Origin: Arenicola marina
Taxonomy: Eukaryota; Annelida; Polychaeta; Arenicolidae
Direction of reading: 5' to 3'
Assembly: GCA_964019135.1 (NCBI GenBank)
Contig: OZ025253.1
Coordinates: 42,103,220-42,167,219, forward strand
DNA length: 64,000 nucleotides
In this document: piece after piece, positions 1 to 11,267 of the stretch
How the letters are laid out: each line of letters opens with the position of its first letter
How positions within the stretch are numbered: position 1 is the first letter of the stretch
Made by a program: the position numbers and the translations under genes
The notes under the pieces: generated by a model
Told to the model about the DNA's origin: nothing
What the model saw: only the letters and a program-made list of their open reading frames with translations
Databases searched by the model: none

Positions 1-730
1 TCGGTACTAACGCCAGGGGTGTGAAGCTACGATGTTCCTATAATAACCGGTTATACTCTCGGTACTAACGCCAGGGGTGTGAAGCTACGATGTTCCTATA
101 ATAACCGGTTATACTCTCGGTACCAACGCCAGGGGTGTGAAGCTACGATGTTCCTATAATAACCGGTTATACTCTCGGTACTAACGCCAGGGGTGTGAAG
201 CTACGATGTTCCTATAATAACCGGTTATACTCTCGGTACTAACGCCAGGGGTGTGAAGCTACGATGTTCCTATAATAACCGGTTATTCTCTCGGTACTAA
301 CGCCAGGGGTGTGAAGCTACGATGTTCCTATAATAACCGGTTATACTCTCGGTACTGACGCCAGGAGTGTGAAGCTACGATGTTTCTATAATAACCGGTT
401 ATACTCTCGGTACTAACGCCAGGGGTGTGAAGCTACGATGTTCCTATAATAACCGGTTATACTCTCGGTACTAACGCCAGGGGTGTGAAGCTACGATGTT
501 CCTATAATAACCGGTTATACTCTCGGTACTAACGCCAGGGGTGTGAAGCTACGATGTTCCTATAATAACCGATTATACTCTCGGTACTGACGCCAGGGGT
601 GTGAAGCTACGATGTTCCTATAATAACCGGTTATACTCTCGGTACTAACGCCAGGGGTGTGAAGCTACGATGTTCCTATAATAACCGGTTATATTCTCGG
701 TACTAACGCCAGGGGTGTGAGGCTACGATG
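1..730. repeat. 58 bp minisatellite, about 12.6 copies
   Basis: The unit starts TCGGTACTAACGCC and repeats every 58 bases from the window edge to about 730, so the array probably continues outside. Copies differ by isolated substitutions only. Each unit holds the perfect 12 bp palindrome ATAACCGGTTAT. No gene is visible in it. Confidence 0.95.
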
Positions 731-1294
731 AAAAAAGCCCTTTTCGAGTGTAATTTTATTACTTTAATTAAATGAGCCGTCATTTTTATTGATACGGTCC
801 TTTGATCTCCGCCGCCAATGTTACGTCACGGTCTTTCAAGATGGCCGCGGGAGTCCTCCTACCGACCAGTCACGTAACCAGGAAGGGCTTCAATTGGTTC
901 CTACAGAAGTAAAGGAATCAATTCAATCAAGGTTACTGTCAATACCACCACGGAGACGATTGATCCTGGCAAGGCAACACTTAACGCCTATATTATCGCC
1001 CGCTCTTTAGGTCGTACGTGCGATTTGACGCTTTCATCTAAATTAATTCCTCCGCTAACACAAATAGTTCATTAGCATAAAGCAGTGTGAAATCCTATAT
1101 ATATACTGGGGTGGCTTCAATAACGCTAGAATACGGACTGGGCGTGGTTTCAATAAGAGTTCAATAAGGTTTCTTGACCCAATTTAATCCATTATTATAC
1201 CAACATCTACACTTTCAGATCGATAAAGCGACCTGAGGACTGCCTACAGCCACCCGTTATGGTATCCATGAAGACTACCCCCTGTAGTTGCTTG
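731..1294. other. No recognisable gene
   Basis: AT-rich sequence. A 73-codon open frame at 789-1010 shows no domain, signal peptide or compositional sign of coding. Confidence 0.5.
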
Positions 1295-1492
1295 CAGCGC
1301 CACCGAGCGGGTCCTGCAGAGGGCGCGCCAGGCCGTGGATGTCCAGAAGGACGATGGTTTCACGGCTCTCCACCTGGCGTCGCTCTACGGACACCGCCAC
1401 ATGGCCTCGACCTTGATCACCCAGGGTTGAGTTGCGGAGCACGATCGACCGCCGCGAACAATTTGTTGCGGGCATATCCGCTAAATAATTAA
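1295..1492 (+). pseudogene. Broken ankyrin-repeat fragment
   Basis: One frame reads QKDDGFTALHLASLYGH, a good match to the first helix-turn-helix of an ankyrin repeat and close to the ankyrin repeats of Mind bomb E3 ligases (family resemblance judged from memory). The frame stops at TGA 1428-1430. The next frame stays open to a TAA near 1492, so a one-base frameshift or nonsense change has broken it. No further ankyrin units or splice sites were found nearby on this strand. It is probably a gene relic or a captured exon piece; a true terminal exon is less likely. Confidence 0.5.
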
Positions 1493-1690
1493 CCCTAATT
1501 TGAAAATATCAGCCCACTATAAATAGTGTAAAATATTGATAAATAAAGGATAATTAGTATGCATCGATATTTACGGGTTATCCTCACGTATTTCAAAAGA
1601 GTCGCCGTCCAGAGTTGAATATTATGATGCGGGACTACTGTCGCTGAGACGGTCGATCGCGGTTGATCGTGCTCCGCAACTCAACCCAGG
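1411..1690. repeat. Inverted repeat around the ankyrin relic
   Basis: About 26 bases reading CTGGGTTGAGTTGCGGAGCA at about 1419-1448 return in reverse complement at about 1655-1688. The arms are nearly identical, so part of the ankyrin relic was duplicated in opposite orientation. Confidence 0.6.
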
Positions 1691-1835
1691 TGACCGCCGC
1701 GACCTTGACCTCTCATCGCACACGCTGTTGGTGGTGGTGGGGGCGGGGGGGGGGGGAGGTAGTATGTCGCATTTGTGTGGACTAAAGATGACACCTCTCA
1801 AATACAATACAAACGTGAACTTACTTGTGTATATC

Positions 1836-2188
1836 TCCTTTTAAGTACATCTCCTTTTGTGTACATGTCCTTTTGTGTACATGTCCTTTGTGTACATGTC
1901 CTTTTGTGTACATGTCCTTTTGTGTACATGTCCTTTTGTGTACATGTCCTTTTGTGTACATCTCCTTTTGTGTACATGTCCTTTTGTGTACATTTCCTTT
2001 TGCGTACATCTCCTTTTAAGTACATCTCCTTTTGTGTACATGTCCTTTTGTGTACATGTCCTTTTGTGTACATGTCCATTTGTGTACATGTCCCTTTGCG
2101 TACATGTCCTTTTGTGTACATGTCCTTTTGTGTCCATCTCCTTTTGCGTAGATTTCCTTTTGCGTACATTTCCTTTTAAGTACATCGT
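1836..2188. repeat. 16 bp minisatellite, about 22 copies
   Basis: The basic unit is TGTCCTTTTGTGTACA with variants (TCTCC, GCGTACA, AAGTACA). A G homopolymer lies just before it at about 1744-1757. The frames that stay open across it on both strands are a product of periodicity and are not called as genes. Confidence 0.9.
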
Positions 2189-2215
2189 ATTGAAACCACC
2201 CCAGTCCGTATTCTA

Positions 2216-2344
2216 GTGCTGGCGGTGCGGTACGTCAGGAGGGCAGCACCGCATGGTCCCCAGGGTCACGTCCAGAGGGCAGCACCGCATGGTCCCCAGT
2301 GTCACGTCCAGAGGGCAGCATCGCGGCGGGGGGGGGGGGGGGGC
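2216..2344. repeat. 39 bp repeat, about 2.5 copies, plus G tract
   Basis: AGAGGGCAGCACCGCATGGT recurs at about 39 base intervals, followed by an uninterrupted run of about 15 G (2329-2343). Confidence 0.7.
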
Positions 2345-2462
2345 TCGCATTCATTAATAACCAGCAGCTCGATCACCTCCACGCTCGCCTTGCCGATGGC
2401 GTCGTGCAGCGCCGTGTCGCCGTACGAGTCCTGCAACAACCGGCCCAACCACGGCGTGACGT
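2345..2462 (-). pseudogene. Ankyrin-repeat fragment, minus strand
   Basis: On the minus strand one frame reads DSYGDTALHDAIGKASVEVI followed by ELLV. This is the GDTALHDAI..k..eviELL pattern of an ankyrin repeat and most resembles a Mind bomb-type repeat. No adjacent repeat unit or clear splice junction was recognised. It lies opposite in strand to the ankyrin relic at 1.3 kb, so the two are probably rearranged pieces of one source gene. Confidence 0.45.
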
Positions 2463-2556
2463 AAAGATTTAAGGTGGATGAGATGCGTAATAATAATAAG
2501 AAACAAAAGAAAAGAGAAAAAAGGACAAAAAATATAGAACGGCTGTGGTTAATTAT

Positions 2557-2614
2557 TTGATATCACGGGCAAGACTAAGAGACTCCATTTGGCAGTCTGT
2601 CATGCGTGGAATAC
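2557..2614 (+). repeat. Truncated copy of a dispersed element
   Basis: ATCACGGGCAAG.CTAAGAGAC followed by ATTTGGCAGTCTG matches the 34.36 kb and 42.18 kb copies of the same family. The match stops where the 18 bp array begins. Confidence 0.7.
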
Positions 2615-4795
2615 AGACAAGAGAAATGGAAGGTGACACTGACCTGGAGGGTGACATTGACCTGGAGAGGGACACTGACCTGGAGGGGGACACTGACCTG
2701 GAGGGTGACACCGGCCTGGAGGGGGACACAGACCTGGAGGTTGACACTGAACTGGAGGGTGACACTGACCTTGATGGTGACACTGACCGAGAGGGTGACA
2801 CTGACCTGGATGGTGACACTGACCTGGAGGGTGACACTGACCGAGAGGGTGACACTGACCTGGATGGTGACACTGACCTGGAGGGTGACACTGACCTTGA
2901 TGGTGACACTGACCGAGAGGGTGACACTGACCTGGATGGTGACACTGACCTGGAGGGTGACACTGATCTGGAGGGTGACACTGACCTGGAGGTTGACACT
3001 GACCTGGAGGGTGACACTGACCTGGAGGGTGACACTGACCTGGATGGTGACACTGATCTGGAGGGTGACACTGACCTGGAGGGTGACACTGACCTGGATG
3101 GTGACTGGAGGGTGACACTGGCCTGGAGGGTGAGGCTGACCTGGAGGGTGACACGGACCTGGGGGGTGACACTGACCTGGAGGGTGACACTTACCTGGAT
3201 GGTGACACTGACCTGGAGGGTGACACTGATCTGGAGGGTGACACTGACCTGGAGGTTGACACTGACCTGGAGGGTGACACTGACCTGGAGGGTGACACTG
3301 ACCTGGATGGTGACACTGATCTGGAGGGTGACACTGACCTGGAGGGTGACACTGACCTGGATGGTGACTGGAGGGTGACACTGGCCTGGAGGGTGAGGCT
3401 GACCTGGAGGGTGACACGGACCTGGGGGGTGACACTGACCTGGAGGGTGACACTTACCTGGAGGGTGACACTGACCTGGAGGGTGACACTGACCTAGAGG
3501 GTGACACTGACCTGGATGGTGACACTGACCTGGAGGTTGACACTGACCTGGAGGGTGACACTGACCTGGAGGGTGACACTGACCTGGAGGGTGAAACTGA
3601 CCTGGAGGGTGACGCTGACCTGGAGGGTGACACTGACCTGGAGGGTGACACTGACTTGGAAGGTGACACTGACCTGGAGGGTGACACTGACCTGGAGGGT
3701 GACACTGACCTAGATGGTGATACTGACCTGGATGGTGACACTGACCTGGAGGGTGACACTGACTTGGAGGGTGACACTGACCTGGAGGGTGACACTGACC
3801 TGGATGGTGACACTGACCTGGAGAGTGATACTGACCAGGATGGTGACACTGACCTGGAGGGTGACACTGGCCTGGAAGGTGACACTGACCTGGATGGTGA
3901 CACTGACCTGGAGAGTGACACTGACCTGGATGGTGACACTGACTTGGAAGGTGACACTGACCTGGAGGGTGACACTGACCTGGAGGGTGAAACTAACCTA
4001 GAGGGTGACAGTGACCTGGAGGGTGACACTGACCTTGAGGGTGACACTGACCGGAAGGGTGACACTGACTTGGAGGGTGACACTTACCTGGAGGGTGACA
4101 CTGACCGGGAGGGTGACACTGACCTGGATGGTGACACTGACCTGGAGGGTGACACTGACCTGGAGGGTGACACTGACCTGGAGGTTCACACTGACCTGGA
4201 GGGTGACACTGACCTGGAGGGTGACACTGACCTGGATGGTGACACTGATCTGGATGGTGACACTGACCTGGAGGGTGACACTGACCTGGATGGTGACACT
4301 GACCTGGGTGGTGACACTGACCTGGAGTGTGACGCTGACCCGGAGGGTGACACTGACCATGAGGGTGACACTGACCTGGAGGGTAATACTGACCGGGATG
4401 GTGACACTGATCTGGAGGGTGACACTTACCTGGAGGGTGACACTGACCTGGAGGGTGACACTGACCTGGAGGGTGACACTGACCTGGATGGTGAGACTGA
4501 CCTGGAGGGTGACACTGACCTGGATGGTGACACTGACCTAGAGGAGGACACTGAACTGGTGGGTGACACTGACCTGGTAGGTGACACTGACCTGGAGGGT
4601 GACACTGACTTGGAGGGTGACACTGACCTGGAGGGTGACACTGACCTGGATGGTGACGCTGATCTGGAGGGTGACACTGACCTGGAGGGTGACACGGACC
4701 TGGAGGGTGACACTGACCTGGAGGGTGACGATGACGAGGAGGGTGACACTGACCTGAAGGGTGACACTTACCTGGAGGGTGACACTGACCCAGGG
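2615..4795. repeat. 18 bp minisatellite, about 121 copies
   Basis: The unit GGTGACACTGACCTGGAG is read as GDTDLE repeats on the plus strand and as CHPPGQ, SVTLQV or SPSRSV repeats in the minus frames. Because 18 is a multiple of three and the unit has no stop in any frame, long open frames exist in all six frames. I do not call a protein: no start context, splice sites or non-repetitive domain accompany it, and phase breaks (for example near 3105 and 3365) switch the frame. Confidence 0.95.
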
Positions 4796-4960
4796 GGGTT
4801 GCAACACCCCTCTTGGGAACCTGAACATACACTGTTAAAGTCGGCTTCTGCGAGCACCCCCTCCGCACGCCCCCCCCCCGCACCCCCCCCCGGCCGCAAG
4901 TTTTTCAGAGAGCACACCTTTCGGTCGGAAGTTTTCAGAGAGCATCCGGTGGATGCTATC
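4796..4960. mobile_element. Truncated copy of the GGCGGATCCAGG element
   Basis: CTTGGGAACCTGAACATACA and following bases, then the motif CGCAAGTTTTTCAGAGAGCA, also occur in the complete-looking element at 5317-5645. Here both ends are missing and the left side abuts the 18 bp array. Confidence 0.65.
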
Positions 4961-5316
4961 ACAGGACCGGCGTCGGCGGCACCGGCCATGCGGCACTGGT
5001 CCGGTGGTGTCGTGTTAACAACTGGGTTGGCCTGTTAAAACCGTCACTGACATAAACATTTACGATATATTCGCCAGAGGGCGGCACTAAACAGAAGGCG
5101 ACTCCATACTGAAATATGTAACCTACTGCTTAGGTGTTAGATGCGTTGCTGCAGTCATCGCCGAGAGAAGGTTGCGTCACAAAGTGATCGAAATATGCCG
5201 ACCCTCCTCAAAATAAAACGTTTCCAACGGTCGGATCGAACGTTCGGCGGCATCGACCCATTCGAGTACGGACCGCATGCATTATTGGGGACTTAGTGTG
5301 CTTCCGGCTGACGTGT

Positions 5317-5645
5317 CAGTGGCGGATCCAGGGGGGGGGGGGGGGTTAGGGGGGTTGCACCCCCCCCCCCTTGGGAACCTGAACATACACTGTTAAAGTC
5401 GGCTTCTCCGAGCAGCCGCCCCCCCCCCCCCCCCCAGGTCGCAATTTTTAGCCAGAGAGCACCCCCCCGCCTCGCCGGTCGCCAGTTTTTCAGAGAGCAA
5501 CCCCCCCTTGGCAAGAAGAGAGCATCCCCCCGCGCCCTAGGGTCGCAAGTTTTAGCCAGAGAGCACACACCCGCCCCCCCCCCCCCCGGTCGCAAGTTTT
5601 CAGAGAGCAACCCCCCCCCTTGGCAAATTCCTGGATCCGCCCCTG
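5317..5645. mobile_element. Non-autonomous inverted-repeat element, 329 bp
   Basis: The left end reads CAGTGGCGGATCCAGG and the right end, reversed, CAGGGGCGGATCCAGG (15 of 16 identical). It is flanked on both sides by CGTGT (5312-5316 and 5646-5650), a possible 5 bp target duplication. The interior is C/G homopolymers and repeated CGCAAGTTTTCAGAGAGCA modules without coding capacity. It looks like a miniature DNA transposon; the superfamily cannot be assigned from this. Confidence 0.7.
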
Positions 5646-5650
5646 CGTGT

Positions 5651-8600
5651 TATTGCAACGGTACGGCGAGAAGATCGTGTCTGTTGTCATTGGGTAGATA
5701 TACCAGGTACAGCCTGAACAGTTCCTTTCGTTCTGTGAGTTACGTAGTTTCTCTTGAATGATGATAAAAATGGCTTAGTATTACATAGACAGCTCCAATA
5801 TCTTTGAGACGCCTGCAACCGACGACAATATTTAGCCTGGTGTCGGCGTTGCTTGCGAAACATTACCATGCGGCGGGGTATGGTACAGGGATTACCCTCG
5901 TGTTTATACTCCTGACGACGGCCAGATCATCAAAGACAACCACTTAATATAGCTAGTATAATTTTATTCTTCTTTTCCTTGAAAAAATAAACGCGAAGAC
6001 ACAGTTGTTCCAGGATTACCTCATTATAACGCATACCTACGAACCGATCACAAACTAGGTGAGCAAACCAAACCGTTGTACACATTCCTTCACTCCCTAA
6101 CCTCTATCTATTGTATTCATATCACAACTGTGAACAGCACAAGTGTACAGGGCATTATGCTGTTTCATAGCAGTCCGCCATTGATTCCGATCGGCCCGGG
6201 GTTGCCTGATAACGACTTTACATGCTCGCAAGAATAAGATAAAATAGCCAAAACTCATCTTCAAGACGGGTGTGACCAACGACGCTTTCAGTTGCATTCT
6301 TAACAGTGCACTTTAGCTTAGTATTAATTGGAAGCTTTTTTCGAACTACAAGTTGCCTCATCGCATTTATTTCATTTAAAATTGAAAAAAAAGAAAGAAG
6401 AAATAAATCAATGCCAAATTTGATGCCCTAGCATGCAACAAAGAGACCGATTTCCGCATTCAGCCCGATCAGTTTTATCAGATAAATATATAAGAAACGT
6501 TTTTTAATCAAATACTAAATCCTTTTACCACAGTTCAACACACGTCAGTACACATATGTAATATTAGGTTATCAATGTACAATTACAATTCCTCCCATGT
6601 TTGTTCCATTCGTATTCGTAATCGTATCGCAAATGAGATATCCAGGGATTATTTGCAGCGGGACACGTTGCCACATACCAGTTGTCATGGTGATAACATT
6701 CCAGTCTACAATACGTCGGTATATAATTTTAACTATCATACAGTGAGTATGGTGCAGGTTGTCGAGACCACATTAGCATGCTGTGACTTTCTTTCATACA
6801 AGTAAAATTATTATCGTGAATTGCGGTCATGGGAGGTAATGAAAGTGCGCCTAATACCAGTGTTATACTTGGTAACCGTCATAACTGACGGTAACGTAGG
6901 ATGACTCAAGAGTTTAATTTCGGTTTTTAAAACGTCCAGGAAACCACATGGAAAAGTGGTGCTAAATATCTGGCGAAGGAACCACCCGTGTGCGTCAGTA
7001 CAAATGTCCACCAAGTGCAAAAGTGGGCCTGCACGGGTGACTTTGTTTGAGTCGGCCACCAGTGGAGGGCAAGAATACGTCCTACGGAAAAAATGGCGAA
7101 AAATGAAGAGAATTGCACATCCCACATTTAAGGGCCGCACTTGGCAAATGTGTAGCTGGAAAGCTATACCATCTGATTCGATTAGGTACAGTGAATGCCA
7201 AACAATTGATTTCTATCGCTGTGTAATTTCAAAAAAGGCGCGGCATTGCAAGTCCTTCCGAGAACCTTCCCAAGCAGAATCTTATCAATGGGCGCGAAAC
7301 ACTATGGTGCTGCAACATATACAAGCCAAGTCAAGACTCGTCGACTGTTTGCAAGACAGTGCAGGCAACCTAAGAGCAACACACAAAATGAGTCACTTGG
7401 CGCAAGACTTATCAATGTTAATATGATTGAGCACTCAAATACTCATTATAACACGACTGGGTGTATTGCAATCCAACTGTTATGTACATCGATTTTAACA
7501 CACCAGGGCAACCCAACGGACAGACATAGTGACACACCTGGCTACAAAAATACACGGCGAAATCTGACATGCATGTAATTAAAGAGGTTATTGGACATAA
7601 CTGAAACCTCAGTTAACCTGGTAACCATGGTAACCTGTTTGAGAGCGCGTTTCAATTTTTTTCCCATTTCTTCATTGAGTGCCTATTACATGAATAGCGC
7701 TTCAGCGACATTGATACATTTTGGGTCCAAATTACTCCGTGTCTTAATTTTAAAAATCCTCGTGTATAAAACAACGGAGTATTAATCTTATTATGATTCT
7801 GAGGTGTGAGGCACCTCGTGTAAACCGATTGCCACGCACTGAAAAAGTGAACCCGGCGGTGATACAATTATGCATTTGATTAGAAACTTGATCGTATATC
7901 AAACAACGTAGTATTAATCTTGTGAGGCATTGGTGAGGCATTTCTCGTGTAAACAGAATGACATGCACTGAAAAAGTGAACCCGGCGGCGATGTCTCGAT
8001 TAGAAAATTGCTCGTAAAATCAAACAACGGAGTATTAATCTTATCAAAATTATGACTCTGATGTGCGGGGCATCGCGTGTAAACAGATTGACACGCACTG
8101 ACACGGCGAATGAACACGGCGTTCATACAATTATGCGTTGCAACTACACTGATATGTTCCAACACGCTGAACAATATGCCATGCGGTTACCAAACAGATG
8201 GCCCCGGATCCGTTCTAAATGTCTTGATGTCGTCCATGTTTTAATCGCCACGTACTGTAATACAGTTAGAAAAATAACGCAACTCTGGACAGGCACGCAC
8301 GAACGCAACAAGAACGATGCACGGATGGACAATAAAGCAGATTATACATATATCTCCTAATCAATCGAATCAAACTGACATTGTGACCACCATACCGCCT
8401 CATCATCAAGTTCTCCCCGAAAGTGTTAATTACACCAAGAAACCTCAATCATCATACACAAAGTTGCAGGATTTCATATCATTTGTCCATGTCATGTAAT
8501 GATCGCGATATGAACATATTGATTTACTGGATGCTACCGAAGCTGTCTCGTTGACCTCTGGAATTCGTGGGCCGCCCATGGTTTTCAGTGACATCAGCAT

Positions 8601-9454
8601 GCCCTGCAATAAACAAGCCAAATGCACTTAAAGTCATCATCATCCGAGACACCGTCATGAAGAACATGGAAATTGACAAGGTTTTGAAAGACATCCGGCT
8701 ATGTTCAATCCATATTCCATGTTAGAGGCTGCGAAATGAATTATTATATATGAATTGTAGTCGTAAGTCCTACGGGAGCCATGCAGAAAAAAATGGTTTG
8801 CTGTAAAATGGAAGTTGGATCTCTTTTTCAAAAGCTCGTTAATTCCATTGATTCCGCAAGGTGAACAGAATATTTACGCCGATAAAACGTTTGCGTCGAG
8901 GCTACAACTGCTTTTATTTGATTGGGGGTTAAAGTTTGATTTGGACTTATATCAGAACCTACATGGCCAATTGTTAGTTAATATGTCTGCAGCAACTACT
9001 GGTACAGATAAACTATGCGCGACAGTCTCCTATTTAAGCCAGGAAATACGACAATGTGGGGATGTCGAGTCGTGATTTCATGAATATTCAAATATGAGGT
9101 CATGAACTGAATGCTGAATAACTACGAGAGGGTGAGCGGCAGATTGCGCCCAGCGAATCTTGTGGAGAAACAACGGAAAATTGTCTACAAACAGGTGAAC
9201 ACCTGTCATTAATCCTAGTTCTAGAGCTATTTGTACATTTCATGATTTGGAATCCCTATGCAGTATAAAACGCCACGTTCATATTTCAATCAAGGGTCAC
9301 AGGTTCAACTGAAGACTTGGCGCGAACGCTCAACATTGCTCAAAATCAATTTTTCGAGTAATTTTCAACATCTTATTTTTTTCCTTCGTATTTTGCTGTT
9401 CAGTTTGCGTGTGATAAAGTTCTTTCCCGCCAGAACTAAGCACAGACCACACAT
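5651..9454. other. AT-rich stretch without a recognisable gene
   Basis: Open frames here are short and lack domain matches, including one of 156 codons at 6956-7426. No tRNA, rRNA or splice-supported exon was recognised. The one structured part, at 7770-8130, is listed separately. Confidence 0.5.
7770..8130. repeat. Three imperfect tandem copies of about 130 bp
   Basis: ACGGAGTATTAATCTT, then CTCGTGTAAAC.GA, then CACTGAAAAAGTGAACCCGG recur in order three times, the third copy being the most diverged. Confidence 0.75.
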
Positions 9455-9515
9455 ATATCACAATGCGCGCAAAACTCGATTGTTTCATTCTATAAATTCT
9501 GAAACCTAATAAAGT
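9455..9515 (+). repeat. 5' piece of the dispersed element
   Basis: AAACTCGATTGTTTCATTCT followed by ATAAATTC.GAAAC matches 34.19 kb. The copy is cut where the 56 bp array begins. Confidence 0.65.
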
Positions 9516-10840
9516 TCGAACCCCCAACAGAAGTATCGGTATTGGTCGGAAGTGTACTGACAGACCCAGGTTCGAACCCCCAACAGAAGTATCGGCATTG
9601 GTCGGAAGTGTACTGACAGACCCAGGTTCGAACCCCCAACAGAAGTATCGGTATTGGTCGGAAGTGTAGACAGACCCAGGTTCGAACCCCCAACAGAAGT
9701 ATCGGTATTGGTTGGAAGTGCACTGACAGACCCAGGTTCGAACCCCCAACAGAAGTATCGGTATTGGTCGGAAGTGCACTGACAGACCCAGGTTCGAACC
9801 CCCAACAGAAGTATCGGTATTGGTCGGAAGTGCACTGACAGACCCAGGTTCGAACCCCCAACAGAAGTATCGGTATTGGTCGGAAGTGCACTGACAGACC
9901 CAGGTTCGAACCCCCAACAGAACTATCGGTATTGGTCGGAAGAGTAATGACAGACCCAGGTTCGAACCCCCAACAGAAGTATCAGTATTGGTCGGAAGTG
10001 TACTGACAGACCCAGGTTCGAACCCCCAACAGAAGTATCGATATTGGTCGGAAGTGCACCGACAGACCCAGGTTCGAACCCCCAACAGAAGTATCGGCAT
10101 TGGTCGGAAGTGTACTGACAGACCCAGGTTCGAACCCCCAACAGAAGTATCGATATTGGTCGGAAGTGCACCGACAGACCCAGGTTCGAACCCCCAACAG
10201 AAGTATCAGTATTGGTCGGAAGTGTACTGACAGACCCAGATTCGAACCCCCAACAGAAGTATCGATATTGGTCGGAAGTGCACCGACAGACCCAGGTTCG
10301 AACCCCCAACAGAAGTATCGGCATTGGTCGGAAGTGTACTGACAGACCCAGGTTCGAACCCCCAACAGAAGTATCGGTATTGGTCGGAAGTGCACTGACA
10401 GACCCAGGTTCGAACCCCCAACAGAAGTATCGGTATTGGTCGGAAGTGCACTGACAGACCCAGGTTCGAACCCCCAACAGAAGTATCGGTATTGGTCGGG
10501 AGAGTAATGACAGACCCAGGTTCGAACCCCCAACAGAAGTATCAGTATTGGTCGGAAATGTACTGACAGACCCAGGTTCGAACCCCCAACAGAAGTATCG
10601 ATATTGGTCGGAAGTGCACCGACAGACCCAGGTTCGAAGCCCCAACAGAAGTATCGGCATTGGTCGGAAGTGTACTGACAGACCCTGGTTCGAACCCCCA
10701 ACAGACGTATCGGTATTGGTCGGAAGTGCACCGACAGACCCAGGTTCGAAGCCCCAACAGAAGTATCGGCATTGGTCGGAAGTGTACTGACAGACCCTGG
10801 TTCGAACCCCCAACAGAAGTATCGGTATTGGTCGGAAGTG
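9514..10840. repeat. 56 bp minisatellite, about 24 copies
   Basis: The unit begins GTTCGAACCCCCAACAGAAG and repeats with single-base variants. Every unit contains GGTTCGAACC, which satisfies the RNA polymerase III B-box consensus GWTCRANNC, but I see no A-box at tRNA spacing, so no tRNA is called. Minus-strand open frames of about 250-316 codons are periodicity artefacts. Confidence 0.92.
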
Positions 10841-11144
10841 GATGATTTCAATGATTACTTTTGCTTTCGACACTGGTTTTATGTATATATTTTGACATGG
10901 GTTTGAGGCTAAACAGAATTTAACACCATGCAGAGTGAGTGACGGCTGTACTTTGGGAAGTTATATCATATGATATTAAAATATCGGTAAGGGAATGTTT
11001 GAAATGCCGCAAAGAGGAATTCAGAGAATAACTCACATGAACTTCATTACTTTCTTTTTCCCGAATTTAAATCCTTTGAATAACCCATTTCATACCGACA
11101 GCCAATTACTAAATGCAAATAGCTTCATGCAATAAATACCATGC

Positions 11145-11150
11145 TTTATT
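11145..11150 (-). terminator. Candidate polyadenylation signal of SLC35F6
   Basis: TTTATT on the plus strand is AATAAA on the minus strand, about 118 bases past the SLC35F6 stop codon. The placement is suitable, but the motif is common in AT-rich DNA. Confidence 0.5.
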
Positions 11151-11267
11151 AATCGACAGTTATTCGCGATAATGTATCACACGCAAATTACATCCATCTG
11201 TCCATATTATGTCCTGATCGAGACTCAACTAGATGTATGTATATATAAATATATAATGTATCACAAA

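Noticed and set aside
6956-7426. 156-codon plus-strand open frame
   Set aside because: No recognisable domain, no plausible neighbours or splice sites, and overlapping minus-strand frames of similar quality.
9514-10840. Tandem tRNA genes
   Set aside because: Only the B-box-like motif is present; no A-box at tRNA spacing and no cloverleaf.
9330-10873. Minus-strand frames of 256-316 codons (LLLGVRTWVCQ-type repeats)
   Set aside because: Periodicity of the 56 bp array in rotating frames.
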